From the NCBI GenBank assembly GCA_029718625.1, contig CM056383.1, positions 18,562,722-18,626,721 on the forward strand: 64,000 nucleotides of DNA. The letters run 5' to 3'. The notes under the pieces were generated by a model. That model saw only the letters and a list, made by a program, of their open reading frames with translations, was not told where the DNA came from and ran no database searches. Below are positions 1-11,862 of this stretch, one piece after another (positions within the stretch are counted from its first letter, which is position 1; every line of letters starts with the position of its first letter). The DNA comes from Synaphobranchus kaupii (Eukaryota; Chordata; Actinopteri; Anguilliformes; Synaphobranchidae). The position numbers and the translations under genes were made by a program.

Positions 1-1068
1 CGAACCCCAATTCCAAAAAAGTTGGGACAGTATGTAAAATGCACATAAAAGCAGAAAGCAGTGATTTGTAAATTCTCTTTTACATATATTTAATTGAAAA
101 CAGTACAAAGAAAATATATTTGTTTTACTTTATAAACTTTATTGATTTTTGTAAATCTATGCTAATTCCGAATTTCATGCCTGCAACACGTTCTAAAAAA
201 AAGTTGGGATAGGGGCAAAATGAATGGGTATAAAAGGATATCAAAAGACTCTTGATATCTTATTTTCAGGTACTCTTATGTGATGCTATAACCTCTCTGC
301 ATTTGAATGGATCTCTATGGGAATGGGTGGGACTAGATAGTTGGCTAAATGGCTGTAAGTCATCAAGGATCTGAGGCATCAAACGAGCCTCAAACCATCA
401 CTCTGCTGCCAGATATGCAGTAGATATGGATGGATCACTTGAAGGGTTATTTCTCCTGACTTATATTTCCATAGTGTTCAATAGGAAAATGAGTCAGGAG
501 AAACAACCCTTAAAGTGATCCATCCATATCTACTACATATCTGGCAGCAGAGTGATGATTTGAGGCTCGTTTGATACCTCGCTCAGACCCTTGATGATTT
601 ACAGCCATATAGCCACCCATGGGTTCCATGCTATTCCCGTGTAATTTACAGCTTAATCTAGTCCCACCCCACAATTCCCATAGAGATCCATTCAAATGCA
701 GAGGGGTTATAGTATGCCTTGTAAGAGTACCTGAAAATAAGATATCAAGAGTCTTTTGATATCCTTTTATACCCAGTCATGATAGCATCACATGTTTACC
801 TGTGGAATGCTCCAAACAGGGTTTTTTTTAACTTCCCAGTCTTTTTTTGCCCCCTGTCCAAACTTTTTTGGAACGTGTTGCAGGCATCAAATGAATTAGG
901 AATTAGTGTATATTCACAAAAATCTATAAAGTTGATAAGGTAAAACATTAAATATATTTTCTTTGTACTATTTTCAATTAAATATATGTAAAAGAGAATT
1001 TACAAACCACTGCTTTCTGCTTTTATGTGCATTTTACATACTGTCCCAACTTTTTTGGAATTGGGGTT
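1..1068. repeat. Long foldback (hairpin) repeat with two nested terminal motifs
   Basis: The two halves are reverse complements around a centre near 476. The outer end AACCCCAATTCC (3-14) is matched by GGAATTGGGGTT ending at 1068, and roughly the first 150 bases pair almost perfectly with the last 150. The inner stem CCTGAC (455-460) pairs with GTCAGG (493-498), leaving a loop of about 13-30 nt. A second motif, a GTTGGGA/GTCCAAAC type end preceded by CAACACGTTC, lies at about 186-215 and 855-880. This suggests one inverted-repeat element inside another. The right arm has about 65 nt, near 778-845, that the left arm lacks. The stop-free stretches inside are hairpin by-products. Family unknown; a non-autonomous DNA element is likely. 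The left edge coincides with the window edge, so flanking duplication cannot be checked. Confidence 0.85.
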
Positions 1069-2250
1069 TGTTTTTATTATATATGGTGGAATTAACTATT
1101 TACAAATCACCATTTAGAAATATGTGCGTAACAAAAACAAACAAAAAACATTATCTGCATAAAATACAAGTTACACTCACATTCACATACTCTATAAATC
1201 TGTAAAAAAAAACAAAATTCATTTAAATTTGTGTACAAAATTAAGGATATCAAAAGAAAAGCCATATAGTGCAAGATTATGTCAAGTAACAACTAAACCA
1301 ATTTTTAGTTGTAACTTTGGATTCATAGACACTAAACAAGCCATATTCTAAAGCACTTGGACCTGTATTTTCCTACATTTGTTCAAGTAACTTGCATGGG
1401 CATGCTATGATATAAATCCTGTATCAATTCAGTGAAGAAGAATTACTTCTGATGTCTTTCCTTTCACGTGGGTGGCTCAGAAATGACAGCCTTACTTGTG
1501 TGCTGAAGGCAGAGCCACACTTATTTCAGATTCAGATCCATTAGGAGCACCTTTAGAAATAATTCAGTATCAATAACAGAAAATCACAGCACGGCCATTT
1601 TCAGCTAAGTTTAGCTATGTTGACAGTACCAGTTGGGTCTTCACCACTATTTTTATATTGGCCCAGGACACAGTTTAGAGTTAAAAAAAACTCTACATTT
1701 TGTGATTTCCTATGTTTCAAATACTTAACTCTATTAATTTTTATAGCACACAGTTCAAACAGAGAATTGTACTGCATGAGTTTCAAAGATTATAAAACTG
1801 CAGTTATGAAGTACACATTAAGTCACGACAGAATAAGAAATAAAGCAATATTATAAAATGAAATACAGTAATAATGAAAAATGGATGAAAATTAAATAAA
1901 ATCCACAATTAAAAACTGCAATGCTCTTTCACAGGTCATATATTATCTGTAGTCAGAACTGATTTGAGCAGCACAGGTACAGACTGTGGATGGAGCTGTG
2001 CCAAATAAATTGTAAAAGTTAAATGAAAAGTATACTTTACATGCCTTTGATCACAAAGAAATATAAGCACCACTTCACACCAATGAGATTGCATTGTGCG
2101 TATTACAATTCTACTCACAATACATGCATGGTTACAGTCCCCAGGGTTCCAAGCAAAGTATGTGACAAACGGAAACTATCCACAGATACAATGCGACCAT
2201 CTTCCTCTCTGCATTCTACCTGTGTGAACTTGACAGAGCCGATGACACGT
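1069..2250. other. Intergenic, no gene seen
   Basis: AT-rich unique-looking sequence. The short open frames on both strands lack codon structure, recognisable domains or splice context. I see no repeat signature. Confidence 0.6.
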
Positions 2251-2280
2251 CCCCCCCCCCCCCCCCCCCCACACACACAC
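2251..2280. repeat. Poly-C followed by (AC)n
   Basis: Twenty consecutive C residues are followed by five AC units. This is a simple repeat; its length is probably polymorphic and prone to sequencing error. Confidence 0.95.
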
Positions 2281-2711
2281 CAAACGGTGCGCCAGAAATG
2301 GGAAGAATCCCCCGAACCTTGCCACTCATTCCTCGAATAGTTATCTCTTCTGCTTGTGCTTCCTTTCTGTCTGTAAAATACTGGCAAGATCTCGGGGACA
2401 TCTGATGTGCATCACAGATGAAGACTTTGAAGAGGGTGAGTGTTTATCCACCACTCTAGGAAACAGGGGCACACTTGAAAAATCCCCCGGCGGTTCCCAT
2501 GTGTTCGAACGCCTTGAATAGGTTTACTGTGAAGAACAGCAATATGCTATGTTAACCTTATTTTAGAAGTGCTACGTTTCGCTAAGGACGCTTTTGAGGA
2601 TAGTGTCACAGTGTACCTTTTCCCTAGAGTGACACACATGCAACTCTTCATACGCATTTGTATTACTGGGATGGAAATGTGATGTCTTTATTAGCCTTAA
2701 AAGTATTCTTT

Positions 2712-2726
2712 GCACACACATGCACG

Positions 2727-2793
<67 letters not shown>

Positions 2794-2801
2794 GCGCACA
2801 T
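2712..2801. repeat. (CA)n microsatellite
   Basis: About 90 bp of CA dinucleotides, with CG-containing variants (CACGCACGCGCG) at both edges. The open frames of repeated Thr-His or Cys-Val across it are artefacts. Confidence 0.98.
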
Positions 2802-3480
2802 ACAGACATGTACATACTTTTTATGTAGCATGCCTCTCACGGAGGAGTGCATGTTGCAACAAGAGGACATGAACCTGTTACTTTGTTTGATCGCCCAATA
2901 TACGGTATACCTGTATATATGCATAAATACATTTTAATACAATCCAATAAAATGTAGTCATTCTCATATTCATTACTTTTCATTTAAAATCTGATTTAGT
3001 TGAAGTGAGGGATGGGGTTTAGGATATATCAGTTTAACACCGAGTGACACCGGTCAGCTTGATGTTTTCATGCAGTGCTGTGAGCTCAGCGCTGGCCAAA
3101 TGTCTCCTCATTGTCAGGCCTCCCATCCAAACTACATCTCCCATCACCCTCAGTCAGACCCCCTGACCCCCCTAAACCCTTAGAGCTGTCATGTGCAGCC
3201 ATCTCTGTCACTTGGAGGTGGGGAGAGATAGATGCTTATGCATGTGACACTGTCAGAGACACTGACCCTTAGAACATGACAAATGTAACGCATCCTACAT
3301 TGTTCAGTCTTTGACAAACACTGCCCCCCACCCCCAATGGTTTCCAAGGTTACCAGGCCCCTGCCACAAATGTGTCAGAAGTAGCAGAAGAACAGTAGCA
3401 CAAAATCTTAAGGAAAACCATAACATACAGCAGTGCTTACATTCCCTGCAGCAAACTACTGTAGCTTCCCATATTTCATA
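2802..3480. other. Intergenic, no gene seen
   Basis: Unique-looking sequence. The part from about 3050 to 3330 is more GC-rich than its surroundings and non-repetitive. It could be conserved non-coding DNA, but nothing in it identifies a function. Confidence 0.5.
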
Positions 3481-3513
3481 CTGTGACTGATTGGCTGAGG
3501 CAATCAGTCACAG
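3481..3513. repeat. Perfect 13-bp hairpin
   Basis: CTGTGACTGATTG (3481-3493) is followed by a 7-nt spacer and its exact reverse complement, CAATCAGTCACAG (3501-3513). No transposon end or flanking duplication is obvious. Confidence 0.8.
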
Positions 3514-3571
3514 CAAACATGTTTAAAGCATTGCCCTTTTGCCCCATCTTTAAAAACTTGTGCCTGGGCTT

Positions 3572-3720
3572 AATAACTACTACTACTACTACTACTACTA
3601 GTAGTAATAATAATAAAATAATGATAATAATGTTGGTTTACTGCTCCTAAGTAGTTAGGATGGGTCAAATGCAGAGGACAAATTACCCCACGGGGTGAAT
3701 AAAGTGTAATTTATAATTTA
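3572..3720 (+). repeat. (TAC/TAA)n microsatellite and SINE/LINE-like 3' tail
   Basis: ACT triplets (about 3576-3600) run into TAA triplets (to about 3630). The stretch at about 3660-3712 has the order 'GGTCAAATGCAGAGGACAAAT', 'CCCCACGGGGTGAATAAAG', which resembles the 3' tail shared by many fish SINEs and L2-type LINEs. No 5' head is recognisable, so this is at most a truncated tail. Confidence 0.5.
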
Positions 3721-3747
3721 TATACATATACCCAGTGTGGACATTGA

Positions 3748-3822
3748 CACATACATGCATCACACACGCACGCACACACGTACGCACACGCACACACACA
3801 TGCAAATACACACACGCACGTA
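3748..3822. repeat. CA-rich simple repeat
   Basis: Imperfect CACACACG and CGCACACA units with ACGT interruptions. The frames reading through it on both strands are spurious. Confidence 0.9.
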
Positions 3823-5480
3823 TGCAGCCTTGGGGACCCGGTGATAAGCATGTACGGTACCTTTCCTTTTTTCTAAGTCTGAACACTGCATGGGTTACAG
3901 AAGGAGTCCATCGCAAAGCCCTACGTCCCTGCCTGCAGTGCCTTCCAGCATCCAGCTCCGGAGCAGCGGCCGACCCTGCTGCGCCGTCCTCTTCCGTTGC
4001 CTGTACAAGCGCGTGAAGTCGAGAGGAGCAGGTGGCCAGGAGCGAGGATGAAAATGAGCTCCTGCGCTCTCAGTAGTGGGAGCCACAGCAATTAATCATG
4101 ACCTCATCACAGCTCTGCGGCGTCGAATCAAAAGCCAAATTGGCTTCCGTGGACAGGGGTCATTTTACTCATCCATTGTTGGACAGGGGCACGGAGAGTG
4201 AGTTGGGACACTTTCCTATTCACTTCAATTAATTAATGTATTGCTTCAGGGAGGGGGACTGGTTTATTTTTGGGACGGATTTGGGAAGACCTTTGGACCC
4301 TCTTTGTGGCAAATTCTGAAGCTTACTTTGATTGCAGCTCTTAAAAAAAAGTATCAAAGGGCCTAAAGGTAGAATGGTTTGTGTATGCTAATTCAAATGG
4401 CTTTTAAAGAGCTTTTAAATGGACACTTTTAAACATCACTGCAACTGGCCTTGAAATATTGGGACAATTCCTGACTATCATTTCCCATACCTGGTTTTGA
4501 TGCCGTCGCTTAAAAAATAATAATAGAAAATGATAATAAAACACCCCATGTTAGGAAAGTGTGTGTGTGTGTGCGTGTATGTGTGTTCGAGTTTTAAACC
4601 TCAAAATACTGGCTCTGAGCAATGTCACACTCACAGGATCTACACCTGATCTGGAGACTCAAAGTATTGCTATTGATTTCCATTGAAATGCAGTGACATA
4701 TGGCTGCGATTTGATGAGAGATGCATGCTATTCTGCACATCAGGCTACAGTTCACTTATGGCCTGCAGTGCCATTAAAAAATGACACTCAGTATCCATCT
4801 GTCCCACTGGTGAGTCATGCACCATATAATGGGATGTGAAAATGGCAAGAAAACGAGAAAGGGTAAATCATGGCAACACTCAACAGTTTGCTTCCATTCA
4901 CTGATTCAGTTGCTGCATGATATACAGCAAAGTTTTTGGTTTAAAATATGAACATCCAAGGATAGACCATTGAGAGGCTATTTCAAGAGCCCCCCCCCCC
5001 CCCAACACGCACACACACCCACACCCCACGCGCACACACACTATAAATTAAGGTGTTGATGATTATGTGGGGTGTCTAACTTTTTTCCTTATAAGTCAAC
5101 TAACACCCAAAGGGCAAAAAAAAATCCATGTTCATTTTGTATTACTACGATCACTTAGGCGTTGAAGTGATAGACTTCTTAATGACTCTTTGGCTTTAAT
5201 TAAAAAACACTGACAGGCTAACAAATGGATGTCATCTACCCAGTTAACTGGGCCGGGCTGCTTGTGAACATTAGTACTCAGTTCTTTTCACAGGGCTAAG
5301 AGTTTAAATCATTTCAAGTAAAAGATTCGATAACCAAATGTGCAAACACGGTTGTGAAATATGGTACACATGTTCTGAATTGTGTTTGAACCATTAACAC
5401 AGGTATACAATTCTTGTGATGACAGAACCTTAGGGTCAACTTTTCAAGCACTCATTGCTATACACACAGATTCTGCTCTG
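3823..5480. other. Intergenic, no gene seen
   Basis: Holds a short (GT)n run at about 4559-4585 and a C-run plus CA repeat at about 4990-5040. A GC-richer block at about 3880-4150 is non-repetitive. I checked it for exon structure and found no convincing frame or splice pair. Confidence 0.5.
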
Positions 5481-5663
5481 GGGTAGCATAGTGGGCTTGC
5501 AACTCCAAGGCTGAATGGTCAATTCCTGGATGTGGCACTGCCCTTGTACTGCTGAATTGCTTCAGTGAATATCCAGCTGTATGAATGGATTGTATTTCAA
5601 TAATTCAAACTGTGTAAGTTGCTCTGGATAAGACTGTCTGCTACATGCCTACAATATTAATGA
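5481..5663 (+). mobile_element. V-SINE-type tRNA-derived SINE, degenerate
   Basis: The 5' part, beginning GGGTAGCATAGTGGGCTTGC, resembles a tRNA-like A-box head. Then comes GAATTGCTTCAGTGAATATC and finally 'GTAAGTTGCTCTGGATAAGA' with 'GTCTGCTACATGCCTA'. The order of tRNA-like head, central block and a GGATAA(A/G)-GTCTGCTA-ATG tail is characteristic of fish V-SINEs. The copy is about 180 bp and diverged, with part of the head deleted. Such elements are copied by a partner LINE's reverse transcriptase and encode nothing. Confidence 0.75.
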
Positions 5664-7551
5664 TTAGACCTGGTGTCTGATACATTGTGTTAGCAAATGA
5701 CAGTTGAAGGTTATAAGTATTGTAGGGGTATGGCTATCAGCATTTATAATTCCTACTATAAGATGCACTGTAGAATGACCGAATATGTTCCACTTTTCTA
5801 CGTCAAAGCTCATTATTAATCTGTATTCTGTGATACAAAGCCTATGACTAATAAATTATGGTTCTCATGTGGTTTTCTTCTGACTTCAAAGGTTCAAGGC
5901 TTTTTATAATAAACAAACAACATAAACAAACAAACAAATGAATAATAAATAAATGAAAGTTGAATGAATCTACGTGGCAGTAGCTTGGCTCCCTCTACTG
6001 GTCCAGTCTATCACAGCAGGCCTGTGTAAATTGCAGTCTCCCAACGAGCAAGCACCAACTGCAGATTACCACTTCATAAGATTGCCTGACTCACCCCACA
6101 CAGAATGAACTCTTTGTTGCTCAGTTCTTTTTGTGAAAGCAAAAGAATAAAGGTTGATGGCGTTCTGCGTGGTTTACATTTTGATGTAACGTATCGTGTG
6201 AAAATCCTGCCTATGTGAGGACCCACTAACGGAAAGATCAGCTGCATGTTGAGGTCCAAATGTCTTAACAGCAAGAATTGTTCCATGCATAAGGAAAGAA
6301 CACACAATCAAGTTCAAAAACAGACAGTTTAGGATATAGGCTTGGTGTCTCAAAAATTGCCTGATGGTATTTGGCTATAGACATGCCAATATGTCTGTAT
6401 GCTCAAAAAGGGGGTAATCTGGATGGCTATGTAGCTGTTAACTAGTGCTTTATCTATTCTTCAGGTGTTTCATAAACAGCACTGCATGAATGGTAAACCA
6501 TCTGTTATGACCATTACCAGAAAATCTGTATCCAAGACCTCAGTTATTGCCTAATGCAAATTATTGAAATATGTTTTTTAGCACCCAAGCGTGGGTAACA
6601 TGAGTCATCCTTGACAAATGAAGGCCGGCTACCTGCAGGCCAGAGGTTTTCACTGGGGGGGAAGGCTTGCATCCTCTGCAAGCAGAAAGGGCTAAAGCGC
6701 TCCGTACATTGCGAATGCAAGGCACGTGGAATTGCTCTTTGCCTGGTTAGGGAAAGGAACTGTAAGTCTGGCACAGCTATACCTGAAGTTGTATTATTGT
6801 GAAAAGTTGCTTTTCCTGTTTGTTTTCTTTGCAACCGGTGATATACACATACCTTTATTTTATGCATTTATTATTTGTGTGTGTGTGTGTGTGTGAATAA
6901 TTTTTTTTCATATTTGTTTGAATAATAAATCATAGTTCATTGTATTGGTTTTATATTTGTTTTTCCATTTTCTTTTCATTTGTGAAGATATTGCAACTTC
7001 CACCGCAATGAATACAATTGCAACTCCCACTTTGATCAATACAGTTGGTGAAATGTAGGTTAAGGTTACTTACAGGCTTATATCAAATTATGATCATGTA
7101 TACAATTAGAATTTCAAAATCTTCTATATTTATAATATCAGGGGTTAAAGCAGAATGTGTGTCCCATTTGCAATTCCATTTGTTCAGGGGATTCAAGGTT
7201 TTTGTTGAGTCGTGCATAAATATCTTTAAACAAAACCTTTTTTTTTTTAAAACATAAAACTTTTTTGATGACTTTGCTTGCTTGCATTGTCTGCATCATT
7301 GTATATCCTACTGATGCCACATGGTGGTATAGCACTGAATTTCCTGAAAGAAATGAGCCACATTAGGGGGTGCTACTGTGTAGTATAGTGAAGATAAGCA
7401 ACAATTTGTAACAGAATTCTGCTTTAAAGCTACTTTACTTTTTTTCTTTCTGAATTATTTCTTTCCCTCCAGTGTTTCCTTCAGCACATACTGTCTACAG
7501 TATTAGCATATCAGCAGTTATTTTCATGCTTCTTCCAAGGTCTGCATTTTT
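5664..7551. other. Intergenic, no gene seen
   Basis: Contains (AAAC/AAAT)-rich sequence at about 5910-5958 and a short (GT)n at about 6875-6894. A 107-aa minus-strand and a 63-aa plus-strand open frame overlap near 6544-6867. Neither shows recognisable domains, and they are probably chance. Confidence 0.5.
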
Positions 7552-7632
7552 TTTAATTTTACCTTTATTTATACAGGGTAGGTTGACTGAGCACACATGC
7601 TCTTTTGCAGCAACGCCCTGTTAACGCCCCCC
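7552..7632 (+). repeat. Possible interspersed-repeat fragment
   Basis: The segment TTTACCTTTATTTATACAGG, followed by GTTGACTGAGCAC and CTCTTTTGCAGCAACGCCCTG, resembles a short motif dispersed widely in fish genomes (TTATTT..CAGG..TTGACTGAGAAC). Only about 80 bp are recognisable, and the family is not assigned. Confidence 0.4.
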
Positions 7633-8652
7633 CAATTAGCCTATCCTATAAAATCCGTAGTAACTTAGAATTCTTGGACAAAATATATTAGCTGTTTTAT
7701 TGCTCAGAAACAAAATTATATTGTCACCGATTAACAAGCTAGAATTATTTTCTCCCGATTTGAATATGATTACTATGAACAATCAATCATGATTCTAGCC
7801 TATTCAAGGACACTCCTCAGAGAAATCTGTTTTTCAAATTTTTACATGAACTGATAGACCGGGCATCTTAACTTGGACAGAACATAAGCAGTGTCCCTCA
7901 AAAAACCCTACAACCCTTGAAAGCTAATCTCAGGGCAAAACATCTAAGAGGGTATTTATTCCAGACAGCTATGGGCCACATTGATTGATGGATACATGTG
8001 CGCTCTGTGATAATATCCCATACTATTTGATGAAGAAACATTGATACAATTATTGTTACAGCTCTTGTAGACCTGTTATATGGATTTGTAATGGTATAGC
8101 TCTTGTACTATGGGCTTGCTCTATGTGTATGCTTCTTTGCAATGCTATGGAATTTAACAGGATAAGAACATTAAAATATGACAATGACACATAGAACCTG
8201 TCAAGATATATAACCATAGGCTGAAAGCTTGTGATATATCCCCATGTGTATAACAGAATGTGACTATAACCTCATACCAGAGAGGTTCTGGAACTGCAAA
8301 TAAGTATTGTCTAATACGTGATAATACATCAATCATAGTATTGTATTATAAGATTAATTACAACAGCAATATACTGTACCATACATCCATTGTTATGCCC
8401 TGAAGTCATACAAAGTAATGAGATATTCTGAGATATTTAAACATGGACAACTATATATGAACAACTGCTTTTGTCTGTGATGTTTGCCAATGGTTGAATG
8501 GTGTGGTCGGGGTTTATAATATATGGGTGTTGGGGTGGCTCTCTGTTAAGGCACTGTTCTAGTGTGTGGATGCTAAATTTGGATTATCACGGAGGTGCAT
8601 GATTGGACATAGTTCCCCATGGAGGGAGGGATTTAGTCAGAGGGAAGTCCAG
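7633..8652. other. Intergenic, no gene seen
   Basis: AT-rich unique-looking sequence up to the Harbinger-type insertion. No frame or repeat was recognised. Confidence 0.5.
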
Positions 8653-10491
8653 GGGCCCTATCTTGGCGATCTTGGCGCTTGGTCTAAGCACATGGCGTAA
8701 AGTCCATTTAGGGCGTGTCCAAGTCCACTTTTGCTATTTTAATGCTGTGTTTTTTGGGCGCTAAGCACGGTGCAATGTCCAAATGGGCTGAACCTAGTCT
8801 CTTCATTAATTATAGGTGTGTCTTGGGCGTGACATGCAATAAACCAATCAAAATGCCATATCCCATTCCATTTAAAAGCCTGCTTTTCCACCTTGGCGGA
8901 TTGCTTATGATGGCGAAACAGACATGCTTGTGCGTGTTTAGTGCGATCAAGGAATAGGCTATATGGATCAATAGTAGCCTATGATCAATATTATTCGGGC
9001 TAACCATTATGAGTTCCCGAAAATTCCTGACAGTGCTGTTTACAAAATATATGCGGTTAAATTTTATTAAAAGCACCTGCAACAGCTGAGAATAAGCGAC
9101 CAATTGCTTCCTTCTCACCTTAGAAAACGCCAAATTAGCCTGCTTGTTTAACAAATTTTATTTGATTATGCAATGAACTCATGTTCAAGCTTCATCCGAA
9201 GTTCATTAGGCTACCTGCATTCTAATTTTGATTAATAACATAAATAACATTATTTTGCCTTAATGATGACACTAAATACAATAAATCTGTCAGGTTGGCA
9301 ACCCATAGGTTCAGCATATTTTCCCTTGTTTTATAATGTCCTGCTTATGGAAATATGAGCAACCTGTTTTACTGGTAGCGTAATACTTTAAAACGATCCA
9401 CTTTCCCAGGAAGACCGTGAAAAGTGCGATTTACAGCAGGGGAAACAGACCTGCTCCTGTAAAGCGCACATGCAGATAATGGAATTAAAATTAATTGTGT
9501 AACGTGCTGCAAATTTCGTTTCTAATTAGACGCTTAGTTCTCTTTAAAATCTTTTGTTCAGTTATGGAATAACAGGTGAAATCAGCAGGGTTTTAATAAG
9601 CTGAGGGTATGGAAACCTTGTCACTGTAATTAAAAAAATATGAAGGACAAAGAATAGCTAAGGTTACAATTAAATTAACCTGATGACATTTATCTCCGTT
9701 TTTTAACCATAGGCTATCGAAAAAACCTTATGCACAGCGAGTCCGCTGTAGCCTAGGCTATTTGAAAAACAATAAAAGCAATATTCATTGGACAAGGTTT
9801 TGAACTTTTTTCAGTCACAAACCATTCTATTTACTTACAGGCTGTATTCCTAGATAAACAGAGCTGTATTGTAATGACATCTGAAGCGCACTTTCAGAAC
9901 TCAAATGTCCGTCTATTGCAGTGCGCGAGTTTTCCATTGAATGACAATTCACGCATTAGGTGCAAATGACAATTTGCGCATTAGGCTTGATATACGTAGG
10001 TGTTATCAGCTCCTTTTTAATGGATAGCCATTGTCCCGTACCATCGCACATCGCCTGGATGTTGATGGAGTGGGCTGAGAGAGAGTGGGCATTGTTTCCC
10101 ATCGCTGAGGGAAAGGTATGTGGACCTATGGAACCTTTTATTATTATGCATTTTTGATATAGCCTACACAATAATGATATTGCCTATGTAGACGCACTTA
10201 TATGCACCGTTAAAATAACATGTAAACAACTGCGACATGACTTTAGACCAGGTTTGTGGTGGTTCTAGCATAAGCGGTTTCTGCTGGCTCAAGATAGCAA
10301 TACGCCAAAAATAATCCTGGCCACTCATCTTAAGACCAACATGCCCAGTTCATTTGCAACGGGAGCAAGAATACATGTAGTTAAAGGACATAAGCACTAA
10401 GCGTTATAATGAACCTAGCGCCGGGTGTAAGATAGCAAAGACACTTGCGTTTGGGTTAGCGCCGCTTTGCGCCGGGTGTAAGATAGGGCCC
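8653..10491 (+). mobile_element. Non-autonomous PIF/Harbinger-type element, copy 1
   Basis: The termini are GGGCCCTATCTT (from 8653) and AAGATAGGGCCC (to 10491), exact inverted repeats. Next to the left end is CAG (8650-8652); next to the right end is CCG (10492-10494), which fits a 3-bp CWG target duplication with one mutation. A second copy at 59263-61350, in inverse orientation, matches over essentially the whole length. Subterminal sequence repeats motifs such as TAAGATAG and GCGCCGGGTGTAAGATAG. No transposase frame is present, so an autonomous relative must have mobilised it. The superfamily call rests on 3-bp CWG duplication and GGGCCCTAT-type ends, both known for PIF/Harbinger. Confidence 0.8.
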
Positions 10492-10549
10492 CCGGTCTCA
10501 TCGCATACCTGCTCAATCAGGTTAACGAACTGTTATGACGGTAACCATG

Positions 10550-10700
10550 TTCTATGAGTTCCAGATGACCATTAGGGTCGTCAAAATGGATAGCCTTCTG
10601 GGACCAGATGCATCGAGAGTCTTATACCAGAATTTGTCAAGGTACATGACCCCAGCGTAGTGACTTAATTCCTCCCATAAATGGGGGAGCGTCACTGCGG
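10550..10700 (-). repeat. DIRS inverted terminal repeat, 3' copy
   Basis: The reverse complement of about 14165-14325. Shared blocks include GACCATTAGGGTCGTCAA, CAGATGCATCGAGA.TCTTATACCAGAATTTGTCA and TCACTGCGGA.GTCCTC. Part of the same terminal sequence (CATTAGGGTCATCAATATGG) occurs again at about 10830-10850, probably an internal complementary region or a rearranged end. Confidence 0.8.
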
Positions 10701-10882
10701 AGGTCCTCTGAACAATATTCTCGCCCTTAAAAGGTCCCGAGTGACTATGATCCCTAATGGTCATCCGGAACTCATAGAACATAGTTACAGTCGTAACCGT
10801 TCATTCTATTTAGTTCCCTCGACCATTAGGGTCATCAATATGGATGACATAATACACAAAGTGTCAGGAGGGACTATCATCC

Positions 10883-11092
10883 TTATGTGGATGCCAAGGC
10901 TGCAGGTAAGACGGTTGCACCGACCGTTGAGCCTGGCACCACATTGAGGTGATAAAACCTTGTAAATGTGCATGGGGACGTCCATGTCACCGCTTCACGA
11001 ATTTCTTTAAGAAGTATGCCTTCCAGGGCTGCCCATGAGGTAGCCATACTTCTACTGGACCGGCCCTGGATATCAATTGGCGAGGGTTTCAT
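10883..11092 (-). pseudogene. DIRS tyrosine recombinase, C-terminal fragment
   Basis: A 69-codon open frame. It contains SRSMATSWAALEG followed by ILLKEIREAVTW and TFTRFYHLNV, the pattern of the catalytic C-terminus of DIRS tyrosine recombinases. In that pattern an Arg sits in the H-x-x-R box and the nucleophilic Tyr lies in the TF-RFY motif. In this copy the His of the usual HS-R box appears to be Arg (GRSSRSM), which would damage the active site. Everything N-terminal of this fragment is missing: it abuts RNase H sequence at about 11092. The enzyme would normally resolve a circular cDNA into the genome. Non-functional. Confidence 0.75.
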
Positions 11093-11830
11093 TCGTTACC
11101 ATAATTCGGGTATGACGGTCCCCACCTGGGGTGCAGCGACTTGGCGTTCCACCAGCGTTGAAGTGGCCTGGCTGTCAGTAGTCCGAGAACTGCTGAGGCG
11201 GCCAAGATTAGGCCCATAAACCTCTGAAAAGTCCTCATTTCAAGGAACTGATTCACTCGGAACTGAGACACCGCGTCGAGCACATTGATTATGCGATGGG
11301 GTGTCAGAGATGCCTTCATGCTTTTTCAATCGAGCAGCAGGTATTTGATTGACTGTATCGGAATCAGCTGGCTCTTGCCATAATTGATGTTGATGTCCAA
11401 CTTGCCAACATGCTCCAACGTCTCGGCAGTGTGTAAAAGCGTCATACCGTACGATTGTGTGCATATCAGCCAATCATCTAGGTATGGTATCATTCTCAGC
11501 CCCCTCAGCCTGAGCGGCGATAGAACCACGCTCATGCAGCGAGTAAGTACACTTGGGGCTAGAGACAAACCGTATGGGAGGGCATTGAACTCGTATGCCC
11601 GATCACGGAATGCCAATCGTAGGAACGATGATGCTCCATCCCGATAGGGATGTGGAAGTACGCATCTTTCAAATCCACAGCCGCGAACCAATGTCCTGTT
11701 CATACGGCGTGTATAACGTTCAAACGGCCGGAGCATCTGGAAAGTGTATTGTTTTAGATATATATATATTTAAATCTCTCAGATCCAGTAAACATTCTCT
11801 TGTGAGAGCCTTCCAATTCACCAACTGATG
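11089..11830 (-). pseudogene. DIRS reverse transcriptase with start of RNase H
   Basis: The frame 11736-11326 carries RT motifs: RDRAYEFNALPYGLSLAPSV (template-grip region), then the catalytic YLDDWL box about 40 residues on. It ends at a TGA at 11328-11326. The next frame, 11319-11089, is in the same phase and continues with MRTFQRFMGLILAAS and RPLQRWW, typical of the DIRS RT-to-RNase H linker. So the polyprotein is interrupted by one in-frame stop. Upstream, 11737-11830 reads as a further RT piece (DLRDLN) in another frame. RNase H stops after about 20 residues at a deletion joining it to the recombinase. DIRS assignment is strong from the YLDDWL and LPYGLS context. Confidence 0.85.
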
Positions 11831-11862
11831 TCGGTGGCCTGACCGCCAGATGAACTACGGGG

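Noticed and set aside
2572..2937. Open frames of Cys-Val or Thr-His repeats
   Set aside because: They are translations of a CA/GT microsatellite. The same holds at 14626-14956 and 62109-62393.
3880..4090. A host exon in a GC-richer block
   Set aside because: Open frames exist on both strands, but no domain, no clear splice sites and no continuation were found. Conserved non-coding DNA is possible.
8715..10171. Open frames in Harbinger copy 1 (and mirrored ones in copy 2)
   Set aside because: They do not show transposase motifs. They differ between the two copies in length, as expected for non-coding DNA.
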